Assembly (NCBI GenBank): GCA_963169055.1
Contig: CAUJFU010000506.1
Span: forward strand, 1 to 18,708
DNA from: Myxococcota bacterium
Lineage (GTDB): Bacteria; Myxococcota_C; UBA6777
Length of the DNA stretch: 18,708 nucleotides
Direction of reading: 5' to 3'
Below are positions 5,861-14,378 of the stretch, one piece after another (position 1 is the first letter of the stretch; every line of letters begins with the position of its first letter). The translations under genes and the position numbers were made by a program. The notes below the pieces were generated by a model. It saw only the letters and a list, made by a program, of their open reading frames with translations. It was not told the origin of the DNA and searched no databases.

Positions 5861-6805
5861 ATGCAAGAAATCTTTCTTCAAGCTCTCGGCCCTGCCCTAG
5901 GCAAGCAAGCCCAAGCCGTCCTTGATCTCGAAGCGCGCCTGCAAGGGTATATGCAGCAAGCGCAGCAATGTTGGCCGACGATCCATGTCGATTCTTCGGC
6001 GTTTGTGACGCACATGGCGCAGCTTTATGTGAGCCATGCGTCCAATATGCCCTTGGATGCGTGGTTTTCTCGGTTGTATGCCTCGGATCTATATCTTGCG
6101 TTTGCTTGTATCCAACAAGATGCCGAAGCCATCGAGGCGTTGGAACGCCAACATGCTTCGATGGTGCGCCAGATCGCAAGGCGTTTTGCGAACCAAGCGC
6201 ATCCCGAAGAAGATCTGCTCCAGATCTTGCGCGAAAAGCTATTTGTCGATACACCCCAACGGGATGCGCGGATCCGCCATTATGCGGGGCAAGGCCCGTT
6301 TCACAGTTGGTTGCGAGTGACCGCCACTCGGACTTTTTTGGATTGTGTGCGCAGCGGTGCGCAGCAAAAACGCGAACACGGGGCGGACGATGATCGGTTG
6401 ATGAACGCTCCCGACTTGCAAACCGATGTCGAGCTGGACTTTTTGAAGCGTGAGTATCGAAACCAGTTCAAAGAAGCCTTTGAGGCGGCGATGCAATCGT
6501 TGAGCAGCGGCGAGCGAAATCTGCTGCGGCAAAATCTGATCGCAGGTCTTTCGATCGATCAGATCGGGGCGATCTATCACATTCATCGGGCGACAGCCGC
6601 ACGTCGGATTGCTCGTGCGCGGGAGGTCTTGCTTGCACGCACACGCGATGCGTTGTTGGCGCGGCTGAAACTGCCGCAAGAAGACTTTGACAGCTTGATG
6701 GAGATGATCCGTAGCCGCTTGGATCTGAGTTTGCATCGTTTGTTAAAGACCGAAGATCCGGGAGATTCGGATACTTCTTTGCAGGATCAGGATGCACCTG
6801 ACTGA
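5861..6805 (+). CDS. Sigma-70-family RNA polymerase sigma factor, Myxococcales family 1-like
   Basis: 314 residues from ATG 5861, chosen over an upstream in-frame start at 5801 because a GGAG site precedes it and the upstream residues look non-native. An N-terminal extension of about 70 residues precedes the sigma core. Region 2 covers about 74-165: DLYLAFACIQQDAEAIEALE, EEDLLQILREKLFV, then YAGQGPFHSWLRVTATRTFL, where the GxGPxxxWLR motif is characteristic of the group annotated as Sig-70_gmx1. Region 4 is about 208-262, with a helix-turn-helix around GLSIDQIGAIYHIHRATAARR. Unlike a normal ECF factor it has a C-terminal tail of some 50 residues after region 4. It would direct RNA polymerase to an unknown promoter set. 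Its divergent neighbour is a kinase with an anti-sigma-like motif, an obvious candidate controller. It ends 23 bp before the convergent cNMP-domain gene, with no terminator hairpin visible. Confidence 0.9.
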   Translation: MQEIFLQALGPALGKQAQAVLDLEARLQGYMQQAQQCWPTIHVDSSAFVTHMAQLYVSHASNMPLDAWFSRLYASDLYLAFACIQQDAEAIEALERQHASMVRQIARRFANQAHPEEDLLQILREKLFVDTPQRDARIRHYAGQGPFHSWLRVTATRTFLDCVRSGAQQKREHGADDDRLMNAPDLQTDVELDFLKREYRNQFKEAFEAAMQSLSSGERNLLRQNLIAGLSIDQIGAIYHIHRATAARRIARAREVLLARTRDALLARLKLPQEDFDSLMEMIRSRLDLSLHRLLKTEDPGDSDTSLQDQDAPD

Positions 6806-6828
6806 AGCTTTGCGAGGCGGAGAGCGCG

Positions 6829-8022
6829 CTAATAGGGGAGTTGTCGGAGTTCGGAGAGTTTGTGGAAGAGGTTGGGGGCTTGTTGTTGGAGGAGTTGAAG
6901 TTCGCGGGTGCCAAGGTGAAAGACAAAGCCGCCTTCGGGCATGAGGATGGTGTAGGGAGAAGGGGTTTGCTGCCAAAAGGCGCGTGCGCCGCAGATATCG
7001 CCTTCGGGGAGTTCGGCCACCCAGACTTGCATTGCCCCGCCTTGGGAGGTAAAGACAAGAGCTTCGCCGTAGGCGGGGATGAAGAGGCCGGGAGAGGGGG
7101 AGCCTTGTTGGAGGATGGTTCCGTTGGGTTCGATCGATTGGAGCAGAAAGGTTTGTAATAACAGGTCTCGTTCGGGTTCAGACAAAGACATGAGCTGTGG
7201 GTAAAAGCGAAGAAGAAGTGTTTGGAGATATTCGCGGACAAAGCTGCGAAGCTTATGAACAAGGACTTGGTGTCGTTGTGCGAGGGAGGTGAATAAAGGG
7301 AGGTCGATGCGCCATGCGATCGAAGGTTCATCGGCGGAGAGGGTGATGCGGTGGGGAGAAGTGGTGAGGAGGGAGGTGGCTCCAAGCAAAGCGGGTGCGC
7401 GAAGGCGAGAGAGAGGGATTTCTTGGCCGTTGTTTCGGCGCTGAAAGAGGCGAACCCGCCCGTGAGTGAGGAGGTAGCAGGCTTGTTCGTTTTGGCCCTG
7501 TTGAAGGAGGAGATCGCCTTCGAGGAGGGGTACAGCTTCCATTTTTCGGAGGAGATGGAGCAGGAGTTTTTCGGGGAGGTCGCTAAAGATCGTCAAGGCA
7601 GGTTTGGGGAGTGCAGCGGTGAGCTTGACGCCTTTGAGGTCGCGGATCAGTTGAAAGGCAAGAGCGAGTTGAGCGGAGGGAGAGGGAGGGATTTGGAGAG
7701 AGAGGGGGGGGAGTTGAGGGTTCCAAGGGGCGGTATGGTCGGAAGGAGGGGCCAGAAAGTAAGGGAGGATGGTTTGGAGGACGCGGCGTTGTTGCTCGTC
7801 GTCGAGGTGTAGGCGGGTGAGCAGAAGGCTGTGAAAGAACTCGCCGCGAGCAGCGGCAAGAAAAGCGACAGCTTCCCAAGCCGCGTTGGCTTGGGGATGG
7901 GCTTTGGATTGGAGGAGCGCGGCAAGGGCAGTGCGTTCATCGAGAGAGGCGGGGTCTTTGGCGACGGCATGGATGGCTTCGGAGAGAGAGGCGGGGAGTG
8001 CTTCGAGATCAGAAGATGGCAT
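6829..8022 (-). CDS. Protein with two degenerate cyclic nucleotide-binding-like domains
   Basis: 397 residues from ATG 8022. The frame is open to 8355, but that extension would overlap the divergent gene's promoter region and reads as low-complexity. Its RBS is weak, so the start is uncertain. Residues 10-90 form a helical, TPR-like lead (DPASLDERTALAALLQSK, AAWEAVAFLAAARGEF) seen in some deltaproteobacterial cNMP-domain proteins. The first CRP-type beta-barrel is about 146-245 (FSDLPEKLLLHLLRKMEAVPLLEGDLLLQQG) and the second about 277-385 (LSEPERDLLLQTFLLQSIEPNGTILQQG). Neither keeps the canonical FGE...RxA phosphate-binding cassette: the equivalent stretches are LLGATSLLTTSPHRITL and CGARAFWQQTPSPYTIL. 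There is no helix-turn-helix, so it is not a CRP-like transcription factor. It may sense another ligand or serve in protein contacts. Divergent from the pseudokinase operon. Confidence 0.85.
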   Translation of the reverse strand: MPSSDLEALPASLSEAIHAVAKDPASLDERTALAALLQSKAHPQANAAWEAVAFLAAARGEFFHSLLLTRLHLDDEQQRRVLQTILPYFLAPPSDHTAPWNPQLPPLSLQIPPSPSAQLALAFQLIRDLKGVKLTAALPKPALTIFSDLPEKLLLHLLRKMEAVPLLEGDLLLQQGQNEQACYLLTHGRVRLFQRRNNGQEIPLSRLRAPALLGATSLLTTSPHRITLSADEPSIAWRIDLPLFTSLAQRHQVLVHKLRSFVREYLQTLLLRFYPQLMSLSEPERDLLLQTFLLQSIEPNGTILQQGSPSPGLFIPAYGEALVFTSQGGAMQVWVAELPEGDICGARAFWQQTPSPYTILMPEGGFVFHLGTRELQLLQQQAPNLFHKLSELRQLPY

Positions 8023-8265
8023 GGTGTCGCTCGCAAGGTGGTTAGGTGAAACAACGCAAGAGAAGAGTGATGCTAGTGCGGGAGGGGATAGAGTGACAAG
8101 GGGGAGAGAAAGGAAACCTTGCTTTGGTGATTGAACTGTGGTTTGCTTGGAGGATCTGGATGTGGAGAGGATGCCGCGCCGCAGCGAAGCAAGGGCTACG
8201 TTTCGATGTGCCGAGGCATACGAGAGAGAGAAGGCGATGTGGCCCATCTTCACGGGACGTTCGGG

Positions 8266-10350
8266 ATGAGTGTATTGCAACAGGGTTCTTTTTCTCAGGA
8301 GAAAGGACGGGAAGGGCGGGCCGTCGGCGAAGACGAGGCCCAACGTGGCGTCCATGCGGGGCGTTTGTTCGAGGGGCGATTTTATTTAGAGAAGTGGATC
8401 GCTGAAGAGGCGTTGGGGTTGGTGTACGGGGCGGTGGATCGTGCGCGTCATCAGCGGGTGTGGGTGCGTTTGTATCCTTATCAAGTCAGCACCGATGGCG
8501 AAGTGGAAGAGCGTTTCGAGCGTGAGATTCGGGTTGCTGCGACGTTGCAACATCCGCACATCTTGTCGGTGCTGCACGTTGGGAAAGAAGAGGGATTTGG
8601 TTCTTTTGTGGTGTCTGAGGCGTGTTTGGGGCATAGTTTGCGGGCGATGATGGGGAGTTGGGGGGCGTTGTCGCGGGAGCAGATCGCGAAGCTGTGGCCG
8701 TCTTTTTGTGAGGCATTGCATTTTTCGCATCGCAAGGGGCTTGCGCATGGTTATTTGAGTCCGTCTGCGCTGTGGTGGCCGTCGGGTCGGGGTTGGTCTG
8801 AAGTGCGGGTGGGTTGGTTTGGTGTGCCGCGTTGGATCGGACGTGCGACGGCGGAGATGATCGCTTGTTGCAGCAGTTCGTTTGGCTTGAAGTATCGGTC
8901 TCCAGAACAAGTGCGTGGTTTGGAACCATCCGATCATCGAAGCGATATCTACACGTCAGGGCTGTTGTTGTTTGAGATGTTGACAGGCCAACATCCTTTG
9001 GATGTGCCGATGATGGGGGGAGAACGGGAGAGGGAGCGGTTGCCGCATTTGGATTGGCGTGAGCGTCATGAGGGGATGAAGCCCCCGCGTTTGTCGCAGA
9101 TCGCGCCACAAATTGCGTTTCCTGAGGCGTTGGAAACGTTGGTCGAGCAGATGTTGCAAAAAGACCCGATCCATCGGCCAGCGTCGATGCAAGAGGTGTT
9201 GGAACGTTGGCAAGAGGCGGTTGCGTTGTGGACGCCGCCTCTTGCTGCGGAGATCCCTGCGGAGATCCCGCGTGAGTTGCCTCCAGACAAGGCGTGTGCT
9301 GTCGGGGGGCGTTTGGGGTTGTCAGGGATTGCGGATCATATCGAAGCGTGGCAGTTGGTTTTGCCCTATGTTCCGGCATCTTTGCGTGCGCAGTTGGATG
9401 GTTGGATCGAACGGGGTGCGTTAGGCACTTTTGGGGAGGGAGCGATCTCGGAGGCGAGTCAGAAAAAACTACGAGAAGAAGGGGCATGGGCGGATTTGTT
9501 GTCGTTTCACATGCAGCGTAGCGGATCATCGGCGTTGTCGCGTGGGTTGGTCGAGCAGATCCCCGATGCGCAGCGTGCGCGGCAGGCGATGGCGCGTCTT
9601 GGGCGGTTGGGCGAGGCTTCAGGCGCACAGCGTACGGGTCGTTTCCGCGCTTTAACGCAAGAGATGACAGAGAAAGGGGCGGGCAACAAGAGCCAGAGTG
9701 TGCAGGCGTTGGCAGCCAAGGATATCTTGTCTCTTTCCGAATTAGAGGCTCGACTGCCCGGTCTTGCGCAGATCCAACAAGGCCCCGAAGAAAAGGGGCG
9801 CAAGCTCTCTCCTCCCGATGCTGCTTTGCAGCATACTTCGCCGACGTCGCGAGATCTCGATGATTCCGAGAGGAACGCAATTTCTGAGAAGAGAGCTTCT
9901 TCAAAAAGAAAAACATGGTTGGCCGTCTTTGGCCTTTTGGTGGTGTTGCTTGGGCTGACGGCTTTGATCGGCTTGTATCTGCGCACAGGCGCGACAGATG
10001 AATCCGTTCCTGTGCCACGTCGGCGTTTGATTTCACCCGATATGCGGACGAATAAAGCGGTTGTACCTTCGACGGCTCGTCCTTTGCCCTCGGGCGAAGT
10101 GCCGACCCGACGGGATGAACCTACGGAGAGTCGGGCCTTGCCAAACGAGGCGGGTTCTTCTGTCAAAGAGACCGAAGATTCGGCCTCTGAAAACGAAAAA
10201 AAGCCCAAAAAGCCGGTGCGCCGTCGATTCAAACGCCGTTCATTCGCCCCCCGTTTGCGGGCTAAAAAACGCCGCCCAAAAAGCCGAAAGCGTCCGAAGA
10301 AAAGTCGCCGCAAAAAAGGCAAGTCGAGCCAAAAGAAGGAGGGGCGATGA
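8266..10350 (+). CDS. Membrane-anchored protein pseudokinase
   Basis: 694 residues from ATG 8266, preceded by GGGA nine bases upstream; in-frame starts at 8206 and 8131 are possible. Residues about 35-320 have the overall sequence pattern of a PknB-type kinase, but every catalytic signature is altered: no GxGxxG loop (IAEEALGLVYGAV), VAIK Lys replaced by Arg68, HRDLKPEN replaced by HGYLSPSA (Asp to Tyr163, Lys to Ser165, Asn to Ala168), and DFG replaced by WFG (Trp184). Structural residues persist: E87 of helix C, SPEQ at 212-215, HRSDIYTSGLLLFEMLTG and the late Arg in DPIHRPAS. Residues 320-545 are a helical linker, 550-573 a single TM, and the outside tail ends in a Lys/Arg-rich stretch (about 645-694). 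The next gene starts within its stop codon (ATGA), so they are translationally coupled. It probably binds a partner rather than phosphorylates it. Confidence 0.9.
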   Translation: MSVLQQGSFSQEKGREGRAVGEDEAQRGVHAGRLFEGRFYLEKWIAEEALGLVYGAVDRARHQRVWVRLYPYQVSTDGEVEERFEREIRVAATLQHPHILSVLHVGKEEGFGSFVVSEACLGHSLRAMMGSWGALSREQIAKLWPSFCEALHFSHRKGLAHGYLSPSALWWPSGRGWSEVRVGWFGVPRWIGRATAEMIACCSSSFGLKYRSPEQVRGLEPSDHRSDIYTSGLLLFEMLTGQHPLDVPMMGGERERERLPHLDWRERHEGMKPPRLSQIAPQIAFPEALETLVEQMLQKDPIHRPASMQEVLERWQEAVALWTPPLAAEIPAEIPRELPPDKACAVGGRLGLSGIADHIEAWQLVLPYVPASLRAQLDGWIERGALGTFGEGAISEASQKKLREEGAWADLLSFHMQRSGSSALSRGLVEQIPDAQRARQAMARLGRLGEASGAQRTGRFRALTQEMTEKGAGNKSQSVQALAAKDILSLSELEARLPGLAQIQQGPEEKGRKLSPPDAALQHTSPTSRDLDDSERNAISEKRASSKRKTWLAVFGLLVVLLGLTALIGLYLRTGATDESVPVPRRRLISPDMRTNKAVVPSTARPLPSGEVPTRRDEPTESRALPNEAGSSVKETEDSASENEKKPKKPVRRRFKRRSFAPRLRAKKRRPKSRKRPKKSRRKKGKSSQKKEGR

Positions 10351-13300
10351 GTACGCAACAGGGCCTACTCCAAGTCGACGCACAGGTCATCCATCTTCAA
10401 GACCTCGCAAAGCCCCGTATCGCCGAATCGATCGAGCTTGTACGTTTGTTGCGCGCCGTGATCAACGCGTTTCGGATGTACCCGCCCGGGAACCAGATGA
10501 TCCAGCGCAGCGTTGAACGTTTTGCCCGTGGAATGGGGGCTTTGTGCGACTCGCTTGGGCAATTGGTCTTGAACTTTGCGTCGGACAACATCGAATTCAA
10601 TGGCGAGCCTGTACCGCGCAACGTCGCAGAGTCTCGGCTTGCGCAAGAACTCGCCAAGATCTTTGTTGCGCGTGGCGTCAAGACGGTGGTGTACGATCGA
10701 ACGACCCAAGTCCAAGAATTTGCCGAGTGGTTGCGTTTTATCAGTCGCCAAGATGTCGAAGATGACGACGCTTCATTTCGTGTTGATCTGCAACAGTCGC
10801 ATTTTCCGCACCTTCAGTTGAATCGGCAAGTTGTCACTCGACATGCCAGCGAGCAGGTGCGCGATAAGTTGTCTGTGCGCGAGATCATGGCGTCGATGGA
10901 TCGCGATTCGCTGTTGAAAGAACTGGGACTCGAAGACGAGCAACTGGCTCCCGAATTTTTAGAAGCACTCGAACAGCCGAATGCACAACCGCCCGAAGCC
11001 CCGTCAGGAGCGATGCAAGGACTGGCTGATCCAAACGTCGCTAAACAAGAACAGCATCTCGAAGAGGTCGTTCATTCGGGACTTTTCGCTCTTACTTTGA
11101 TCAAGCGCGACACGCGCTATCGCCGAGAGCGGACTTTGCGCCAAGCCAAAGCTGGAACCTCTCATGCTGCGGGGACTTCTGCGCGCCTCTCGACGGTGCC
11201 GAGTCATGCCCCTCTTTCCGCAAGCCAAGGGCAGGCAGCAGCCCTTTCCGCAAGCCAAGGGCAGATGTCGGGTCTTTCTACAAGTCAAGGGCAGGCAGCA
11301 GCCCTCTCCGCAAGCCAAGGGCAGATGTCGGGCCTTTCGACAAGTCAAGGGCAGATGTCGGGCCTCTCGACAAGTCAAGGGCAGATGCCGGGTCTTTCGA
11401 CAAGTCAAGGGCAAGCTCCGAGCGCAAGGCCGTTCTCAAGTGGAAGCGGAACGCAGGCCCCTCCGAAGGGGCTAGAAGTTCTCGACGGGATGCCTGTTTC
11501 GGAGGATGTTTCTTTGCCGCGCTCTGGATCACGCGGATTGTTGGAAGTGCTTTCGGAGGGGATCGCAGGGCAGCACAGCAAGCGCACTGCGGAAAAAGCG
11601 ACGGCGGCTCCTGCGTCGCTTCAGCCCTTTTTTGAAGACTCGGGCGCACCTCTGCCTTGGCAGGGTGAGATCCCTGCCAGAGCAGGCGGGGTGTTGCATA
11701 CACAAGGCGCGACCAGCGTTCCTATGCCCCTCGATCCATCGCAGTTTTTGCCCAACGAATTGTTCGCCGATATCCCAACCGCCCAAGCCGAAGCGGGGTT
11801 CGGAGCAGAAGAGTCCGCCGCTGCGGATCCCTTGTTGGATGCGTTGTCAAACGCGATGGCGCAACGCCAAGATCTTTTTTCCGCAAAAGGCCCGCAAGGT
11901 ATCGGGGGAGTTGGGGAACCGCTACAGCTTCCGTCTCTTTCGGAGCTTTTGGCGGCTGCGGAACGAGACACTCGCGCTGCTCAAGAACAAGAGATGAGCG
12001 TCGAAGCCGCCGAAGCACTCGCGCATCTGTTGACATGGCAAGAGCAGTTGGCACAAGCGTTGCGCACTGCGCAGCCTCCGCCCGTACAGCGCGGCCAACA
12101 GAGCAGCTCTTTGAACAACACAGGGAGCGTTCCATCGGGTGTTCTGGCTTCGGATTCCTCGGGTGTTGCGGGGCGCGTAGGATCTACGGGAACCGTAGAT
12201 CCGTTGCAGATCACGGGGCATCGGGTGGATGCCTCGACGCATTCGGTGGAGATGTTCGATGTCACCCGGCAGGGCGAAGAAAGTCTATCGATCGCAGGTG
12301 TTGACGTCAGCGGAGCGCAACAAGACTTCGGCGGATTTGTCGATGTGACGGCTTCGTTGGATCACCTCAGCGCGAGCGATGCGCGCTCGGTGGTGGAGTC
12401 GCGTGGGGCGGCCTCGACAGGGCAAAGCCTTGTGGTGGAAGCCCATGCTTCGGGCTACGCTGCGCCGTTGCCTTCGTTTGACGATATCGACTGGAACCAA
12501 GCCGCGAACGTCCCGCTCGATCGGTGGCCCAAGTCTTTGCGTATCGAAGAGTTGGTTCGTTCTCAGCGTTTCGGCGAATTGATGCAGCAGCCGAACTTTC
12601 CGCGTTATGTGCAAGCCTCCTTGCGTGGTTTGCAGACCTACGCAGCGTCGCAACACGATCCCAAACATCTTGTCGCACCTGTTACTCAACAGACCATCCA
12701 AGAAGATCTCTCGCGTTTTGGCGAAGCGGTCGGCCAGATCCAAGAAGATGCTCTGCGCAAGCAATTTGTCTTGGGCGTCCTCCAACAGATCTCTGCGTTG
12801 GATGAGTCCTTGATTGCGCAGTATTGGTTGCAAGCCTCGTCTTCCGATGCGTTTGGAAAGGCCGTTCGGCGCGGTTTGTTGCGTGTGTTGTCTCCCGATA
12901 CGATCCAACACGTCCAGCGCGATCTGATCACCAAGATCCAAGACAGCCCCAACCGCGAACTTTTAGAAAGCGCCCTTTCTCTTTCCAAAGACATCGTCGA
13001 CGCACAGCTTCAGACAACGGATTGGAGATCCGTTCGCCAAATGGTTTCTTTTTTAGAGAAGATTGCACAAGAAAATCCCTCGCGTCGTATCCAATTCAGC
13101 CTGCGCGAGATGCTTGGTCACCTGAAAACCCGCCACCGCATGACACACATCTTGCGCGAAGGGATGCACCCACACGGAGAAGAGGCGCGGGCCTTGTTGG
13201 CGGAGTTGGCCCCCGAGTCGTTGCCGTTGTGTGCGCGCTTTTTGATCAAGAGTCCAGAAGGCCCTCTGCGTGAACAACAAGCCGAGATCTTCGCGCAAGT

Positions 13301-14378
13301 CGCGTTGCGTGCAGACAAAGCCCGCGTTGCTTCGGCGTTTCACATCATCTTTGAGTATTTTGACCACCATCCGCCTTCTTTGGAGATGTGGCAGATCTTT
13401 TGCGATCTTGCGCGGACCTGTGCGCCCGATATCCTTGAGTCGATGATCCTCGATCACCTCCAATACGAGCAATCTCCGCGCAGTTTTCATTTGTGGGTGA
13501 CACAAGCGTTGTTGCATCCTTCACCGCGTTTGCAATGGTGGCTGGATCAGTGCTTGCGGCAGCGCGCTCTTGCTTTTATTCCTTTCATCGAAGAGATGGT
13601 CTTTTCCGCATGGGCACGAACGCAAGGGTTCGATGCAGCGGGGTTCTTGCGTTCGGAGATCTTCCACGCCAATCGACCCGCTGCCCAACGCCACCACGCT
13701 GCTTGGATGATCGGCTGTTTGCCTCCCGAAGAAGGGCGTGCGCTGTTTGAGGAAGCTCTGTTTTCGCCCGCTGCTTCGATACTTGGCGAAAAGCTGCGCT
13801 TTCAATTGATGTACACCTTGTGGCAACGCGGGCATGGTGCTTGGCGGCGCACCATGATGCAGAAGCTACTGGCGGATGAAAACCCGATGATTCGGTTTGT
13901 TGCACAAGCATTGCTGCAACAACACGCCCCACAGCACAAACCGGCAAGTGGTGGGATCTTGCCGCCTGATGAGATCTTGCTTGCGCCTGTCGAAGTCTTG
14001 TCCAAGATCCCGCTGTTTCAGCCGATGCCGCCCGGTGCTTATACGCAAGAAGCGCAAAAGATCGCTGCCCGTTCGCCCGGTCAGGCTTCGCCTGTTGCTG
14101 TCGCAGGCCGTTCCGCCACATCAGCAGGGGCGCGTTCGCCTGCTGCGGTCGGTACGCCGCCCCCGCCATCTGCGTCTTCGGCGGCTCCTTCGCGGCCAAG
14201 CGCAGGCCATCCCACGATGCCAAGTAAATCAGGCGAAAAACGCAGCATCGCTCCTGAAAAACCCCGATCCCCTGCGGCTTCAGGGTCTGAGATCGGTGGC
14301 GGAATCAAAGCGTTGGGGTTGGGTGCGGTGTTTTTGCTGTTGATCTTTTTGGCGTACGTTTATCTTTCTGGGCCGTGA
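10347..14378 (+). CDS. Giant helical, C-terminally anchored protein coupled to the pseudokinase
   Basis: 1343 residues. ATG 10347 overlaps the preceding TGA (ATGA), a typical translational-coupling arrangement, so the start is secure. An N-terminal domain (about 20-145, with LLRAVINAFRMYPPGNQM and EFAEWLRFIS) resembles the 'YPPGN' module found ahead of HEAT or HD-type domains in deltaproteobacterial proteins. A low-complexity zone follows, holding a ten-residue LS(A/T)SQGQ unit seven times (290-359) and Gln/Ala/Ser-rich linkers to about 700. Residues about 740-1190 are amphipathic helices of HEAT/ARM-like character (RIEELVRSQRFGELMQQP, LRFQLMYTLWQRGHGAWRR). A Pro/Ala/Ser-rich stretch leads to a single hydrophobic segment at about 1321-1340, only three residues from the end, so it is tail-anchored, with nearly all the protein presumably cytosolic. 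No enzyme motif is recognisable; a scaffold is the best guess. Its 3' end overlaps ygiQ by 19 bp. Confidence 0.85.
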   Translation: MSTQQGLLQVDAQVIHLQDLAKPRIAESIELVRLLRAVINAFRMYPPGNQMIQRSVERFARGMGALCDSLGQLVLNFASDNIEFNGEPVPRNVAESRLAQELAKIFVARGVKTVVYDRTTQVQEFAEWLRFISRQDVEDDDASFRVDLQQSHFPHLQLNRQVVTRHASEQVRDKLSVREIMASMDRDSLLKELGLEDEQLAPEFLEALEQPNAQPPEAPSGAMQGLADPNVAKQEQHLEEVVHSGLFALTLIKRDTRYRRERTLRQAKAGTSHAAGTSARLSTVPSHAPLSASQGQAAALSASQGQMSGLSTSQGQAAALSASQGQMSGLSTSQGQMSGLSTSQGQMPGLSTSQGQAPSARPFSSGSGTQAPPKGLEVLDGMPVSEDVSLPRSGSRGLLEVLSEGIAGQHSKRTAEKATAAPASLQPFFEDSGAPLPWQGEIPARAGGVLHTQGATSVPMPLDPSQFLPNELFADIPTAQAEAGFGAEESAAADPLLDALSNAMAQRQDLFSAKGPQGIGGVGEPLQLPSLSELLAAAERDTRAAQEQEMSVEAAEALAHLLTWQEQLAQALRTAQPPPVQRGQQSSSLNNTGSVPSGVLASDSSGVAGRVGSTGTVDPLQITGHRVDASTHSVEMFDVTRQGEESLSIAGVDVSGAQQDFGGFVDVTASLDHLSASDARSVVESRGAASTGQSLVVEAHASGYAAPLPSFDDIDWNQAANVPLDRWPKSLRIEELVRSQRFGELMQQPNFPRYVQASLRGLQTYAASQHDPKHLVAPVTQQTIQEDLSRFGEAVGQIQEDALRKQFVLGVLQQISALDESLIAQYWLQASSSDAFGKAVRRGLLRVLSPDTIQHVQRDLITKIQDSPNRELLESALSLSKDIVDAQLQTTDWRSVRQMVSFLEKIAQENPSRRIQFSLREMLGHLKTRHRMTHILREGMHPHGEEARALLAELAPESLPLCARFLIKSPEGPLREQQAEIFAQVALRADKARVASAFHIIFEYFDHHPPSLEMWQIFCDLARTCAPDILESMILDHLQYEQSPRSFHLWVTQALLHPSPRLQWWLDQCLRQRALAFIPFIEEMVFSAWARTQGFDAAGFLRSEIFHANRPAAQRHHAAWMIGCLPPEEGRALFEEALFSPAASILGEKLRFQLMYTLWQRGHGAWRRTMMQKLLADENPMIRFVAQALLQQHAPQHKPASGGILPPDEILLAPVEVLSKIPLFQPMPPGAYTQEAQKIAARSPGQASPVAVAGRSATSAGARSPAAVGTPPPPSASSAAPSRPSAGHPTMPSKSGEKRSIAPEKPRSPAASGSEIGGGIKALGLGAVFLLLIFLAYVYLSGP
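11214..11423 (+). repeat. In-frame 30-bp tandem repeat, seven copies
   Basis: The period is exactly 30 bp. Each unit encodes LS(A/T)SQGQ plus three variable residues: AAA, MSG, AAA, MSG, MSG, MPG, APS in order. The alternating AAA/MSG order suggests that a 60-bp two-unit block was itself duplicated. DNA identity between units is high. There are no spacers, so it is not a CRISPR array. Copy number probably varies between strains. Confidence 0.9.

Noticed and set aside
8486-10036. 516-codon minus-strand ORF opposite the pseudokinase
   Set aside because: The plus frame has unmistakable kinase-fold sequence; the antisense product is low-complexity Thr/Pro/Ala.
11214-11423. CRISPR-like array
   Set aside because: Units are contiguous without spacers, in frame and inside a large gene.
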